Assembly: GCA_017427775.1 (NCBI GenBank)
Contig: JAFRSD010000023.1
Span: 1-64,000, forward strand
Reading direction: 5' to 3'
Length of the DNA: 64,000 nucleotides
Source: Lachnospiraceae bacterium
GTDB lineage: Bacteria; Bacillota; Clostridia; Lachnospirales; Lachnospiraceae
Below, piece by piece: positions 27,375-34,934 of the stretch (its first letter is position 1; each line of letters opens with the position of its first letter). The notes under the pieces were generated by a model. The model did no database searches. It saw nothing but the letters and a program-made list of their open reading frames with translations, and had not been told where the DNA came from. The position numbers and the translations under genes were made by a program.

Positions 27375-27722
27375 TTAACCGACTTGCATTGTCGAACTTA
27401 CGGGCTTCAGGATGCCAACCAGATGCGTCGCGAATACTTTTCTTGCAACCGTTTCAAGACACAGGTCGATTCGCCCTTCCCAGCCGACGGTCTCCCAATC
27501 ATCATAGAGGCTATAGAGCGGGTCGTCCTTCCGGTCAAACGCAACAGCGTCATCAACATCCCAATACAAATCACTGACCTGTCGCAGCAAGTCATCGATT
27601 TTTGCTTCCGTACGCTCTGCTTCCGGAATATCATCCGAAAGATACAGAATCCGCTGTGTTTCATAAGCTTCATCCGGGAAAGCCGATGAGTCTTCATAGA
27701 TATTCAAGACAATCGGTATCAT
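27375..27722 (-). CDS. Small acidic hypothetical protein
   Basis: The ATG at 27722 (MIPIVLNIYED) follows GGAAAGGAG. 115 residues, very acidic in the middle (DLYWDVDDAVAFDRKDD). No motif recognised. Hairpin abuts the SD. Part of the run of small accessory genes. Confidence 0.5.
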   Translation of the reverse strand: MIPIVLNIYEDSSAFPDEAYETQRILYLSDDIPEAERTEAKIDDLLRQVSDLYWDVDDAVAFDRKDDPLYSLYDDWETVGWEGRIDLCLETVARKVFATHLVGILKPVSSTMQVG

Positions 27723-27736
27723 GTTTCTCCTTTCCG

Positions 27737-27754
27737 TGTCGGCACCGGCCGACA
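27737..27754 (-). promoter_or_regulatory. SD-adjacent hairpin
   Basis: Minus strand TGTCGGCCGGTGCCGACA, a 7-bp stem, directly before CGGAAAGGAG. A further CCGGACA/TGTCCGG hairpin lies upstream in 27800-27825. Confidence 0.5.
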
Positions 27755-27842
27755 CTATTAAATGAAATAGTTGTCGGCCGAAACCTAACGGTTACTGCCT
27801 GCCGGACATCATATTGGTGTCCGGGTAAAAATGTTTCGTCTT

Positions 27843-28322
27843 TTATGCTACGCGGTCCACACCTCCGTTCACGGGTTCAATTCCGACGGAACCGAATTCG
27901 GAATTGTAGTCACCCGTATACACATACGCCATGACATACGCTTCCTCCTCGCGGTCAATGGGCGAAAGGTCTTCCCAATCGAATACCCACTCCTCCTTTG
28001 CTCTGGTTACATAAAGGTACGTGTACCAGTCGCCGAACTTCGTATGCGTCAGGATCACATGATACACAAGGCATCCGTGCTCCTTCTCAAACTCAGTTAC
28101 ATGCTTCTGCTCCTCTTCCGTAAGCCAGTACAGGATTCCGCGGAACACTCCATCGAGACGCTCGCTCTTATTGAGCTTTCCGTTGCGAAACTCCTCGATT
28201 GCCTGCTCGGTAATCGACAGGAAGTTCATGCGTTCGACCGCTTCCGCAATCATCTCCTCGCGTGTTGCGAGTTCCTGCTCTTCTTCCTCTTCAAGGAAGA
28301 TGTTTTCGTTTGTTTCATTCAT
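27843..28322 (-). CDS. Hypothetical protein, paralogue of the upstream gene (copy 1)
   Basis: 159 residues, acidic. Shares a plan with the protein at 28396-28839: EAVxRM near the start, a helix ending in AIxEF, an LTxEEQ/LTPQEQ motif, then LVYHV/LIYHV and an aromatic strand, ending with a PVxGGxxR motif. The two genes are probably an old tandem duplication. Function unknown. Confidence 0.6.
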   Translation of the reverse strand: MNETNENIFLEEEEEQELATREEMIAEAVERMNFLSITEQAIEEFRNGKLNKSERLDGVFRGILYWLTEEEQKHVTEFEKEHGCLVYHVILTHTKFGDWYTYLYVTRAKEEWVFDWEDLSPIDREEEAYVMAYVYTGDYNSEFGSVGIEPVNGGVDRVA

Positions 28323-28338
28323 GCTTTCGCTCCCTTCC

Positions 28339-28359
28339 GCAGCCTCGCACGGAGGCTGC
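28339..28359 (-). promoter_or_regulatory. SD-adjacent hairpin
   Basis: Minus strand GCAGCCTCCGTGCGAGGCTGC, an 8-bp stem, directly before GGAAGGGAG of the 27843-28322 gene. Confidence 0.5.
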
Positions 28360-28395
28360 TAAAAAATCAGTCAACCTCCGGCTCAGCCGGGAAAG

Positions 28396-28839
28396 TTACA
28401 CGTCCATACGCATCAGGCCGCCGTCAACAGGACGAACCTCGATGTCCCATACCTGATAGTCCTTGTACTCAGGCATCTTGGGAATGTCCACATATGCCTT
28501 TGCGAAACAAGAAAAACCCGTCCGGCACTTCATCAGCTCGCCCCGCTCCTCATTCCACTTGTCGCCGTTTTTATAATCAACAAAAAAGAACGAATACACT
28601 CGATACTCTCCAATGCAATGTTCCAGAACATGATAGATAAGAACATCACAGTGTTCTTCGTATCCGTCAACAAGCTCCTGCTCCTGGGGCGTAAGGTAAA
28701 ACGTCGCTCCCGGATTCCCTACGGAAGGTCTGCTGATTTGCCTCCTTCCGTATTTTACGAATTCCGTGATGGATTCTTCCGAAAACCCAAGAATCCGCAT
28801 GCGCTTTACCGCCTCATTCACTAACATTTCTCTAATCAT
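28396..28839 (-). CDS. Hypothetical protein, paralogue of the downstream gene (copy 2)
   Basis: 147 residues. Starts MIREMLVNEAVKRMRILGF and carries LTPQEQELVDGYEEHCDVLIYHV and PVDGGLMR, matching the 27843-28322 protein motif by motif. SD AGAAGGAG with hairpin in front. Soluble; function unknown. Confidence 0.6.
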   Translation of the reverse strand: MIREMLVNEAVKRMRILGFSEESITEFVKYGRRQISRPSVGNPGATFYLTPQEQELVDGYEEHCDVLIYHVLEHCIGEYRVYSFFFVDYKNGDKWNEERGELMKCRTGFSCFAKAYVDIPKMPEYKDYQVWDIEVRPVDGGLMRMDV

Positions 28840-28854
28840 TTTGATTCTCCTTCT

Positions 28855-28874
28855 GCAGCCCCTCCGTGGGCTGC
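28855..28874 (-). promoter_or_regulatory. SD-adjacent hairpin
   Basis: Minus strand GCAGCCC-ACGG-AGGGGCTGC stem just before AGAAGGAG. Similar arms to the 28339 hairpin but different order, so stem identity is kept more loosely than position. Confidence 0.45.
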
Positions 28875-28994
28875 CATGTTTTTAAGATGACAACCCTCGG
28901 TCGGAGCGCCGAAGAAGATCCGCTGCCACGAAACGGCAACCGGGTCTCGTTGATGCCGGGCTTATGCCCGGCGGGAAAAGACAGGTCCGATACC

Positions 28995-29306
28995 CTACCA
29001 GGTATCATTGGCGAATTCGGGCTTCAGCTTTCCGTCTTCCGTATAGGATGCCGGATCGGCTTCCGGTACGTCCCAGGAAAGCGTCGCCCCATAGTACATT
29101 GCCGCAGCCTGTGCGGGCGTTACCCCGATGCTTCTGTTAGCATCCCGAACGAACAGATCGCTGTAAGCGATGTCGTAACGGTCCTGTTCCAGTTCATCCG
29201 AAGTAAAGAACCCGTGTTCACCGCGTCGCAAAACGACAAGGTGATGGTCTTCCACGTCATACCCAAAACAGTAGGACGGGAGCCCCGGTCTTGTGGCGCA
29301 TGCCAT
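28995..29306 (-). CDS. Small hypothetical protein
   Basis: 103 residues, start ATG 6 bp after AAAGGAG. Begins MACATRPGLPSYCFGYDVEDHHLV; contains a helix-rich middle (VTPAQAAAMYYGATLSW). No recognised motif. Stands alone between two small-gene clusters, with several GC hairpins in the 28840-28990 leader. Confidence 0.5.
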   Translation of the reverse strand: MACATRPGLPSYCFGYDVEDHHLVVLRRGEHGFFTSDELEQDRYDIAYSDLFVRDANRSIGVTPAQAAAMYYGATLSWDVPEADPASYTEDGKLKPEFANDTW

Positions 29307-29372
29307 AAAAAACTCCTTTCTTCCGTAATGGAGTAAAATAGACGAAGCTTCCGCCCCGTCTTCCAGCAGTGT

Positions 29373-29891
29373 CTAAATGTACGGACACCGCCACCAATCT
29401 TCGGGTCTGGATTTATGAAGCTTTGGAACCTCCACGTCCAGAACGACGAAGAACAACTGTGCTTCCTTCTGCAGGAGCGTCTTGTGTTCGCCGTAAAACA
29501 ACGGGCCGAACTCCTTGAACACACCTTTATCGCCCGGCTCCCGAAGGTAACCTTCTCTACGGAGTTCCTTTGTAAGGAACAGGGATCTCTCATTTCGGTC
29601 ATCGTAACTGTCCGTATTCGAATACCAATAGAGCCACGCAAACGCGGCTTTGACGATATTCTTCCATCCGGTTTTGTCCGAATCCTGATAGAGTTCCCTT
29701 CAGATCGTACCGTAATTGGTCGACCAGGCATTTACCACCCAAGACAATGTACTCTTAATCTTTCGCCAGTCCGGAGCCTTCTGCCGAAGCAGACTGACAA
29801 GCTCCTCCTCACGTTCGGAAAGCGGCCCCATCCCGCGGTGGTAATTAAACATCTCGGCAATCGCCGGTCTGGCACTGATCGCGTTACTCAT
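29373..29891 (-). pseudogene. Hypothetical gene interrupted by an in-frame TGA
   Basis: From the ATG at 29891 (ATGA overlap with the upstream gene) the frame encodes 63 residues, hits TGA at 29702-29700, and then stays open in the same frame for 108 more codons to TAG at 29375-29373. The second part reads like real protein (GWKNIVKAAFAWLYWYSNTD, KTLLQKEAQLFFVVLDVEVP) and has no start codon of its own at its beginning. A CGA-to-TGA nonsense change, a sequencing error or readthrough would each explain it. Function unknown. Confidence 0.6.
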
Positions 29892-30139
29892 ACGAGTACC
29901 TCCTTCCGCATTGGAAGACGAATCGGTCTTCCGGAAAGAAACGCACTCCGGATGGTCGCCGCTTCCGCAACCGAACAGACAGCTGAGGTCTCAACGGCCG
30001 GCAGCCAGTCATTTGGTGCCTTCACAGCGCCAAGCGTGACCAATGCCTCAATTTGAGTCGCGCTGCGGTGATATCTCACACGCAAGCGCTTCCCATTCCG
30101 GTAATACTCCGCCGAGCGAAGCTTTGTTGCTGTTGCCAT
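29888..30139 (-). CDS. Small basic hypothetical protein
   Basis: ATG at 30139, 6 bp after GAAAGGAG (a TTG at 30145 is less likely). 83 residues. First gene of the unit that begins at the structured leader near 30.3 kb; coupled by ATGA to the interrupted gene. N-terminus (KLRSAEYYRNGKRLRVRYHRS) is basic; no family recognised. Confidence 0.55.
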   Translation of the reverse strand: MATATKLRSAEYYRNGKRLRVRYHRSATQIEALVTLGAVKAPNDWLPAVETSAVCSVAEAATIRSAFLSGRPIRLPMRKEVLV

Positions 30140-30153
30140 ACGCAACTCCTTTC

Positions 30154-30166
30154 TGCCTTTTTGGCA
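30154..30166 (-). promoter_or_regulatory. SD-adjacent hairpin
   Basis: Minus strand TGCC-AAAAA-GGCA stem immediately before GAAAGGAG of the 29888-30139 gene. Confidence 0.45.
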
Positions 30167-30296
30167 TAAAAAATAGCCCGAAGCAACGATTGTTACCTGC
30201 GGGCAGACACAAAAAAAAGGAAGGAAAGAATCCTCCCGAGCAGCTGCACATCAAAAAGATGTGCGGAAAATATAAAAACACAGAGCGCCATGCGCT

Positions 30297-30371
30297 GCAC
30301 ACCGAGGGGTGCTGAAACGGCCATTACTTGGCATTCCTATTCGGCATCCGCCGAACGCATCAATCTGTGAT
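30297..30371 (-). ncRNA. Structured leader RNA (leader family member)
   Basis: Starts at the promoter below. Helices in order: TTCGGC-GGAT-GCCGAA (30355-30340), GCCA-AGTAA-TGGC (30332-30320) and GCACC-CCTC-GGTGTGC (30312-30297). The order and loops match the leader near 40.05 kb. The leader continues to the first gene at 30139 with further hairpins (GCGC at 30283-30296; GCACATC near 30248-30263). Confidence 0.5.
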
Positions 30372-30377
30372 GCATTA

Positions 30378-30406
30378 ACAATAGCATATTTTCACAAAAA
30401 AAGCAA
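30378..30406 (-). promoter_or_regulatory. Promoter TTGCTT-17-TATTGT (extended -10)
   Basis: The -35 is at 30406-30401 and the -10 at 30383-30378, preceded by TGC. Drives the 30139-to-28995 small genes. Same class as the promoters near 24.7 and 40.1 kb. Confidence 0.5.
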
Positions 30407-30438
30407 TAAAAAAGAGTGCCTGCCGAAGCAAGCACTCT
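30407..30438 (-). terminator. Intrinsic terminator of the PAPS-reductase-like gene
   Basis: Minus strand AGAGTGC..GCACTCT stem with TTCG in the loop region, followed by TTTTTT. It sits 5 bp after the stop of the gene at 30443. Confidence 0.75.
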
Positions 30439-30442
30439 AATT

Positions 30443-31171
30443 TTAATGAAATTCACGTAACCGTCCTCGAAGCGGGTTCCAGGATGCCCCGGAAATGTTC
30501 TCCGTGGATTCCTCCATGGCGATCAGTTCCGCACGCAGCTCCTTCGGAACCGCTGCCCACTCCGCCGGCTTCACCCAAGGGCAGAACCAGCAGCCGCCTC
30601 GATTTGACAGCTCGTATACAGGAGACAAAAGACCGTAATCCTCACAGATCATTTTGGACTCCGCCTGGGTAATCCCATACTCTGCCAGAAGGGAACGCTT
30701 ATTCGGCTGCCGGTACAACGAACGGAGCCGTATCGGTTCGTCCGCGCAGATTCCGACGATTGTTACCGCATCTTTGGCATCATCCTCATAAAAGCGTTCC
30801 AGCACGCGCGTCTTCAGGTCTCTTTTCACCCAACACCTTCCCATGGTAGCCATTGGAAAGCCCCGCATCTGACCAATCCGGTCGGGATACGAGGATTTTT
30901 CGATTGTCTTATGAAACAGGCTTACATAGTCCCAATCGGCATTTCGGAGCACTCTGACTTTGTAACCCCACGACTGAAACCTCGGAAAAGCCGTCTCATA
31001 TAAAAAATGGATATGCTCTGGATTTTCCCCGGAGATTCCTCTGTGTTTGTCGTACATGACTTCACAGAAGACAATCTCGTCAAGCGGTATCCCTTGTTCA
31101 TGTGCGAGAATGACACTCGCGGTACTGTCCTTGCCGCCGGAATAGGCGACCAGAGTTTTCGGAGTTGACAA
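30443..31171 (-). CDS. PAPS-reductase/PP-loop family protein
   Basis: 242 residues. The PP-loop SGGKDST at 10-16 binds ATP; GGCWFCPW near residue 195 gives a Cys pair typical of the PAPS-reductase-like proteins carried by phages and plasmids. These may modify DNA, RNA or sulphur compounds; no dnd partner genes are nearby, so the substrate is unknown. The start is a TTG directly after an in-frame stop, without a clear SD, so the first few residues are uncertain. Confidence 0.75.
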   Translation of the reverse strand: MSTPKTLVAYSGGKDSTASVILAHEQGIPLDEIVFCEVMYDKHRGISGENPEHIHFLYETAFPRFQSWGYKVRVLRNADWDYVSLFHKTIEKSSYPDRIGQMRGFPMATMGRCWVKRDLKTRVLERFYEDDAKDAVTIVGICADEPIRLRSLYRQPNKRSLLAEYGITQAESKMICEDYGLLSPVYELSNRGGCWFCPWVKPAEWAAVPKELRAELIAMEESTENISGASWNPLRGRLREFH

Positions 31172-31295
31172 GCGGAGTTATCGGCATCTGCCGTAACAAG
31201 CGGATCTTGATCACCATTAGAACGCGTCCTTAAAAAAAGGCTCTCCGTCCCGCAGGGGCTTCTCCTTTAGCTCGCCACTCACCATCGCTGACCTG

Positions 31296-31568
31296 CTAAG
31301 CGATGCGCGTCCTCCTTAACTGTCGTAATTCCGCCTCGTTGGCCGCAAGCATGCGGCGCCACGATGCGATGCTCTCCTTATCTCCTCTGGCAATATCGCA
31401 TTGTATCATGTCTCGAATATCAGCGATTGCTTCCAAAAGTTCTTCCTCGCTGACTTCTCCTTCCGTCACGCAGCTTTCTTCCCCGCACAACCCGTAAAGC
31501 GGGTTGTCGCGCAGGTCGCTGTAATAGTAATTTGCGGAAGGCTTTCTTTCTGAGCGTCTTTTGCCCAT
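31296..31568 (-). CDS. Small hypothetical protein
   Basis: The ATG at 31568 (MGKRRSERKP) follows AGAAAGGAG with a hairpin in front. 90 residues, basic N-terminus, acidic helix in the middle (SEEELLEAIADIRDMI), basic end. No family recognised. Confidence 0.55.
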   Translation of the reverse strand: MGKRRSERKPSANYYYSDLRDNPLYGLCGEESCVTEGEVSEEELLEAIADIRDMIQCDIARGDKESIASWRRMLAANEAELRQLRRTRIA

Positions 31569-31581
31569 AAAAACTCCTTTC

Positions 31582-31596
31582 TGCGGAAAAACCGCA
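31582..31596 (-). promoter_or_regulatory. SD-adjacent hairpin
   Basis: Minus strand TGCGG-TTTTT-CCGCA stem immediately before GAAAGGAG of the 31296-31568 gene. Confidence 0.45.
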
Positions 31597-31600
31597 CAGG

Positions 31601-31972
31601 TTAAAAGTCCCTCTCCCATTCCGACGGTTCCAAAAGCTCCTGTCCGAACAGGTTGTACCAGCGTCCGCAATCCGGACATTGGCTTGCTCCCATATAGGTG
31701 TTATAGAGCCGGAACTTCTCTCCGCATTCGCACTGTGCCAATGCGGGCAGTCGGTACGAACGGGTTCTCTTTACGATTCCACGGTCAAGATACCGCTTCG
31801 GATCCTTTACGCAGCGCTCGTAATTTGTCCTGTTCGCATCGGTGAGAATGACTTCTTTTGTGGCTTCATCAACCGGAAACGTAAACCCGGAATCAATCCA
31901 TACGGTACTTTCAAATTCGCGACGGTACTCCACTTCCTCGACCCTCTTCTCCTCTTCCAAGACATTAAGCAT
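31601..31972 (-). CDS. Small zinc-ribbon-like protein
   Basis: The ATG at 31972 (MLNVLEEEKRVEEV) follows GGAAGGAGG. 123 residues. CxCGEKF and CPDCGRWY near residues 90-110 form a probable zinc ribbon; the end is acidic and aromatic. The long upstream extension in this frame overlaps the neighbouring gene and lacks an SD, so it was cut. Function unknown. Confidence 0.6.
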   Translation of the reverse strand: MLNVLEEEKRVEEVEYRREFESTVWIDSGFTFPVDEATKEVILTDANRTNYERCVKDPKRYLDRGIVKRTRSYRLPALAQCECGEKFRLYNTYMGASQCPDCGRWYNLFGQELLEPSEWERDF

Positions 31973-32024
31973 CGAAACCTCCTTCCTGAACCCGCAGAAA
32001 ACCAAATCCGGATTCGTTCGGGAT

Positions 32025-32510
32025 TTACAGAGCGAGGTGTTCCGTCTTGCAGACAACCTCCGCGTCCGCGGGAATTTCCAAAAGTCGCTCGGCTTTGCAA
32101 TAGCGGTGCTCTCCGCTCTGCTCGTACAGCTTGCCAAGCTCCAGAAGTTCCGCCTGCAGCTGATAATACTCTTCCTTACTCTCAATGAAGTTGTCAAAGT
32201 TGTCGATTTCAAGGCTTTCACATACTTCCATTGCGGAATCCGTGAAGTCCTTGATCCGCTCGTCCGTCCTTCCGAACATCAGCTCCATATGGTCATGGCA
32301 ATAGCCCTCCATTCTCGGATTGTTCGTCATCCGCATGAATTCACGGATAACCGGCGACACGTTCGGCATCGCATCCTGAATCAGTTCGCCAAACAAATAG
32401 TGCTTTGTAAAGCCGTCTACTTCGTCACCGAACAAAGTGACCATACTGAGCTTGTGTTTTCCGCTCATTTTGCAAAAAGGGCACTCTCTTATAGATTCTA
32501 AAAATTTCAT
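32025..32510 (-). CDS. Hypothetical protein with N-terminal CxxC
   Basis: The ATG at 32510 (MKFLESIRECPFCKM) follows GGAAAGG. 161 residues; one CPFC pair and later YCHDHMELMFG could bind a metal. Rest is helical and acidic. Its leader is duplicated on the other side of the AbiE module (see repeats). Confidence 0.55.
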   Translation of the reverse strand: MKFLESIRECPFCKMSGKHKLSMVTLFGDEVDGFTKHYLFGELIQDAMPNVSPVIREFMRMTNNPRMEGYCHDHMELMFGRTDERIKDFTDSAMEVCESLEIDNFDNFIESKEEYYQLQAELLELGKLYEQSGEHRYCKAERLLEIPADAEVVCKTEHLAL

Positions 32511-32518
32511 GTTATTTT

Positions 32519-32570
32519 CCTTTCCGGGTAGCGCTCGGCTACCCTTAAAAAAGTTAATGATAGCCAAGCC
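32519..32570. repeat. Left direct repeat flanking the AbiE-like module
   Basis: 52 bp matching 34088-34140 at about 80 percent: CCTTTCCGGGTAGC.CTCGG, CTACCCTTA, then AATGATAGCCAAGCC. It includes the SD and SD hairpin of the gene starting at 32510. Confidence 0.6.
32526..32544 (-). promoter_or_regulatory. SD-adjacent hairpin
   Basis: Minus strand GGGTAGC-CGAGC-GCTACCC stem just before GGAAAGGA of the gene starting at 32510. Confidence 0.5.
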
Positions 32571-32593
32571 TCCAAAAAGGCATTTTGGGGAAA

Positions 32594-32622
32594 TGAAAAA
32601 GACGCCTGTAGAGCGTCTTTCG
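32594..32622 (-). terminator. Intrinsic terminator of the AbiE-like module
   Basis: Minus strand AAAGACGC..GCGTCTTTTT, 20 bp after the toxin stop. Confidence 0.7.
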
Positions 32623-32641
32623 TCTTTTCCCATGTTTTCAG

Positions 32642-33346
32642 TCATACAGAAAGAATCTCCCGAAGAAACTCCTTTACCGAGGAATAAACCTCGTCAAACG
32701 TAGGTTTATTAACGGCTCCGGAGAAACGGAATTTCTCGTAAGAATGACGAAGTTCGTCTTCTCGCGATAAGAACCCCTCAAAACTTCCAAGCACTCGTCC
32801 GTTCCGCGCAATCACGTCCAACACCATCGTTTTGTCGAAAGTAAAGGCTTTCGAAAGATAATAAAGATCTATGACATCTTTAATTCTCCGGAATACTTTT
32901 TCCGTAGAAACTACGAAAACCTTATCCGCAATTATCTGAATTGGAGCTACCCCTCGGAACTGTATTCCTTCAATCATGTAAATCTTCGTTGCCGACACCG
33001 GACGGTTTACATCCATGTCGATAGTGAAAAGAAGTTTGCAGCTTTTCTCATCCCGGATTTCAAATCCGGCCGATCGACCATCCCCATAAGGACGGTAAGC
33101 AACAATCCTAATTCCTATTCGGCTTACCGCTTTCTGCAACGATTCGGTAAGTTGCTCCATTGACGGCCAATCGTCAGATATCCAGTTCGCATCAATATCA
33201 ACCGTATGCCGGATTTCTTCTGTATAACCCACCTCTGCCAGACACGCTTTAAGAACCATGGAGCCCTTAAAGCTGACAGGGATTCCACTATCATGGATTG
33301 CTTTCATTACCGCATACATCAGCTTTTCTTCTGCCGTTAACTGCAT
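32642..33346 (-). CDS. AbiEii-like nucleotidyltransferase toxin
   Basis: 234 residues. FKGSMVLKACLAE and, 20 residues on, RHTVDIDANW match the G-S and D-x-D motifs of the AbiEii/DUF1814 nucleotidyltransferase toxins. ADKVFVVSTEKVFRRIKDVIDLYYL in the middle is also typical. Type IV toxin-antitoxin pairs of this kind give phage abortive infection or stabilise plasmids. The antitoxin gene lies 11 bp upstream. Confidence 0.75.
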   Translation of the reverse strand: MQLTAEEKLMYAVMKAIHDSGIPVSFKGSMVLKACLAEVGYTEEIRHTVDIDANWISDDWPSMEQLTESLQKAVSRIGIRIVAYRPYGDGRSAGFEIRDEKSCKLLFTIDMDVNRPVSATKIYMIEGIQFRGVAPIQIIADKVFVVSTEKVFRRIKDVIDLYYLSKAFTFDKTMVLDVIARNGRVLGSFEGFLSREDELRHSYEKFRFSGAVNKPTFDEVYSSVKEFLREILSV

Positions 33347-33357
33347 ATCGCTCCTCC

Positions 33358-34008
33358 CTAGTCAGAATAATACTCTGCCGCGTCCCGGGCTAAAGACTCG
33401 AACCGCTCCTGATACTCAGGCGGGACCACAATGCCGGCGAAACTATTTTCATGTTCAAAATAGTACCGGCTGAGGGCCTCTGTGATTCCCTGCATGTCGA
33501 GCAAGTCCTCATTAGTCAGGGCATCGCAAAGTGTTCGGTTAAACTTTGTGTACCGGATTCCGTTCTTACTCTCAACTTCGTATGTCGAAATCCGATTTCC
33601 CAGAACTACCACTCCGTTATATCGAGTCATAGAATCATCGCCATATACCCATATGACAAATTCATCATTGCGCCCTCCGAATCGTTCCTCGCACATGAGC
33701 GCCTCGTCCAACCCAAACACAACGTCTCTTCCAAGTGCTTCATACACCGCTTCAAGCCACGCCATTGCTCCAATATAGTCGCAACGTCGCGGAAGATTCA
33801 GCTTCTTTGCATTATATTCGGGAAGAGTTGCCGTCTTATGATTAACCAAGTCGCTCTTTACGCGTTCCTCTAAGAGAAGCTCTATGTATTCCGGCGGCTT
33901 ACGTATACCGGCTTCCCAATTTTGCACAGTACGAACTGGTATTCCGTAACGCGCAGAAAAACCACTTTGCGTTTCCTTTAGTTGCTCTCGCATCTCTCTT
34001 ATCGTCAT
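33358..34008 (-). CDS. Antitoxin with XRE-type helix-turn-helix, partner of the AbiEii-like toxin
   Basis: The ATG at 34008 (MTIREMREQL) lies 6 bp after AGAGGTG. About 216 residues. HTH at 1-40 (TQSGFSARYGIPVRTVQNWEAG), followed by a domain of unknown family, as in antitoxins paired with AbiEii-like toxins. A palindrome lies in its promoter spacer, so it is likely self-repressing. Confidence 0.7.
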   Translation of the reverse strand: MTIREMREQLKETQSGFSARYGIPVRTVQNWEAGIRKPPEYIELLLEERVKSDLVNHKTATLPEYNAKKLNLPRRCDYIGAMAWLEAVYEALGRDVVFGLDEALMCEERFGGRNDEFVIWVYGDDSMTRYNGVVVLGNRISTYEVESKNGIRYTKFNRTLCDALTNEDLLDMQGITEALSRYYFEHENSFAGIVVPPEYQERFESLARDAAEYYSD

Positions 34009-34027
34009 AATAATCACCTCTGACAAA

Positions 34028-34056
34028 ATAATAACACCCAATGGGTGTGTTGTCAA
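34028..34056 (-). promoter_or_regulatory. Promoter/operator of the AbiE-like module
   Basis: TTGACA at 34056-34051 and TATTAT at 34033-34028, spacer 17, filled by the palindrome ACACCCATTGGGTGT (34034-34048). Confidence 0.75.
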
Positions 34057-34087
34057 TGTCTGTACCGAAAGAATACTATGACGTCCT

Positions 34088-34140
34088 CCTTTCCGGGTAG
34101 CACTCGGCTACCCTTATTGTGTAATAATGATAGCCAAGCC
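34088..34140. repeat. Right direct repeat flanking the AbiE-like module, with orphan SD hairpin
   Basis: Second copy of the 32519-32570 repeat. Its hairpin (34095-34113, GGGTAGC..GCTACCC) and GGAAAGGAGG are intact, but no ATG follows on the minus strand. It looks like a leader cut off from its gene by the module. Confidence 0.6.
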
Positions 34141-34149
34141 CCGCAAGGC

Positions 34150-34285
34150 TTCCACCGCCGCTTCACGCGGCGGTTAAGACTTCGCCTCGGTCAATCGAAT
34201 CGAGCAGCGAGCCCGTCCGTCGATTTTCGAAACGAAGGAAAAAGAAAGCGCCGCCACCCGGTTGCCCGGGCAAGCGGCGGTGGAT
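34150..34285. repeat. TTCCACCGCCGC inverted-repeat-bounded element, copy B
   Basis: Ends 34150-34161 and 34274-34284 are 11-bp inverted repeats. The right end hairpin (minus strand CCGCCGC..GCGGCGG) sits after a gene end, as in copy A; the T run is weaker. The centre has TCGAATCGA and GTCGATTTTCGAA, shared with copy C. Confidence 0.6.
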
Positions 34286-34315
34286 TAGCGGGCCGAAGCC
34301 CGCCTCACCGAAAGA

Positions 34316-34702
34316 TTAGTTCCAACCGTCCGGAACAATCACAGTAACACTTCTACCGTCTGCAGTGACGATATCGTATACGGTTCCCTTTGGATCATCA
34401 ATCTCAAGGTCTTCCGCATCACCATTCTTGTCAAAGACAAGTTCGGTATTCTCGGGGACAACATCCCAGACGCTTTCCGTTCTGTGCGTGTTCACACAAG
34501 ACCATTTGCACGGAAAAGCGATAATGCTCCGACCTAAGATCAACATCGGAAGGGTTCCGTCAGGACACTCCGTCCAATTCCCGATGATCATCTGGGCTCC
34601 GACACTGTCTTTGTATTGGAAGAGCAAGATGCCACTCTCCCTATTTGTTAACTCAGTAAGACTCTTTGCTTCATTTTTAACTACCTGATTGAGCGTATTC
34701 AT
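34316..34702 (-). CDS. Hypothetical protein
   Basis: 128 residues, SD AAAGGAGG. Beta-rich C-terminus (GTVYDIVTADGRSVTVIVPDGW). No motif recognised. The possible dnaX frameshift product would overlap its start by about 25 bp, so it may be translationally coupled. Copy B element lies just downstream. Confidence 0.55.
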   Translation of the reverse strand: MNTLNQVVKNEAKSLTELTNRESGILLFQYKDSVGAQMIIGNWTECPDGTLPMLILGRSIIAFPCKWSCVNTHRTESVWDVVPENTELVFDKNGDAEDLEIDDPKGTVYDIVTADGRSVTVIVPDGWN

Positions 34703-34934
34703 AATGCTCCTCCTTTCGCTGCTTGTTGTTAGTTAGCGGTACCACACGGATATAGTCCGTGAAGCCAAGTACGTTGACGAATGTCCGGATAATATTCCGA
34801 ACCGCACAGGAATCGGAACCGACATAGGTCAGTCCGTCAACCGTGAGCGCTCTTGCGGTAGCGAGTGCCGCCGTAAGGACTTGGCTGTTCGCCGTATAAA
34901 TCAGATCCCGTACAGCACCGTCTACCCGAAAAAA
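34677..34934 (-). other. Possible programmed -1 frameshift site and extension of dnaX
   Basis: The heptamer T TTT TTC (34934-34928) lies in the zero frame two codons before the dnaX stop TAG (34924-34922). After a -1 shift the frame is open for 83 codons to TAA at 34679-34677. The extension reads like protein (VRDLIYTANSQVLTAALA, GLTYVGSDSCAVRNIIRTF) and has no ATG, GTG or TTG start of its own near its beginning. An indel in the assembly or a real mutation cannot be excluded. Confidence 0.5.

Noticed and set aside
29700-29702. Selenocysteine at the in-frame UGA
   Set aside because: The hairpin just downstream (ATTCGG..CCGGAT) has an A-rich loop and lacks the usual bacterial SECIS features; no selenoprotein-type motif is near. 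A nonsense mutation or error is simpler.
31217-31285. 22-codon minus frame MVSGELKEKPLRDG before the PAPS-reductase-like gene
   Set aside because: Its SD is 24 bp away and the frame overlaps the end of the upstream region; too weak to call.
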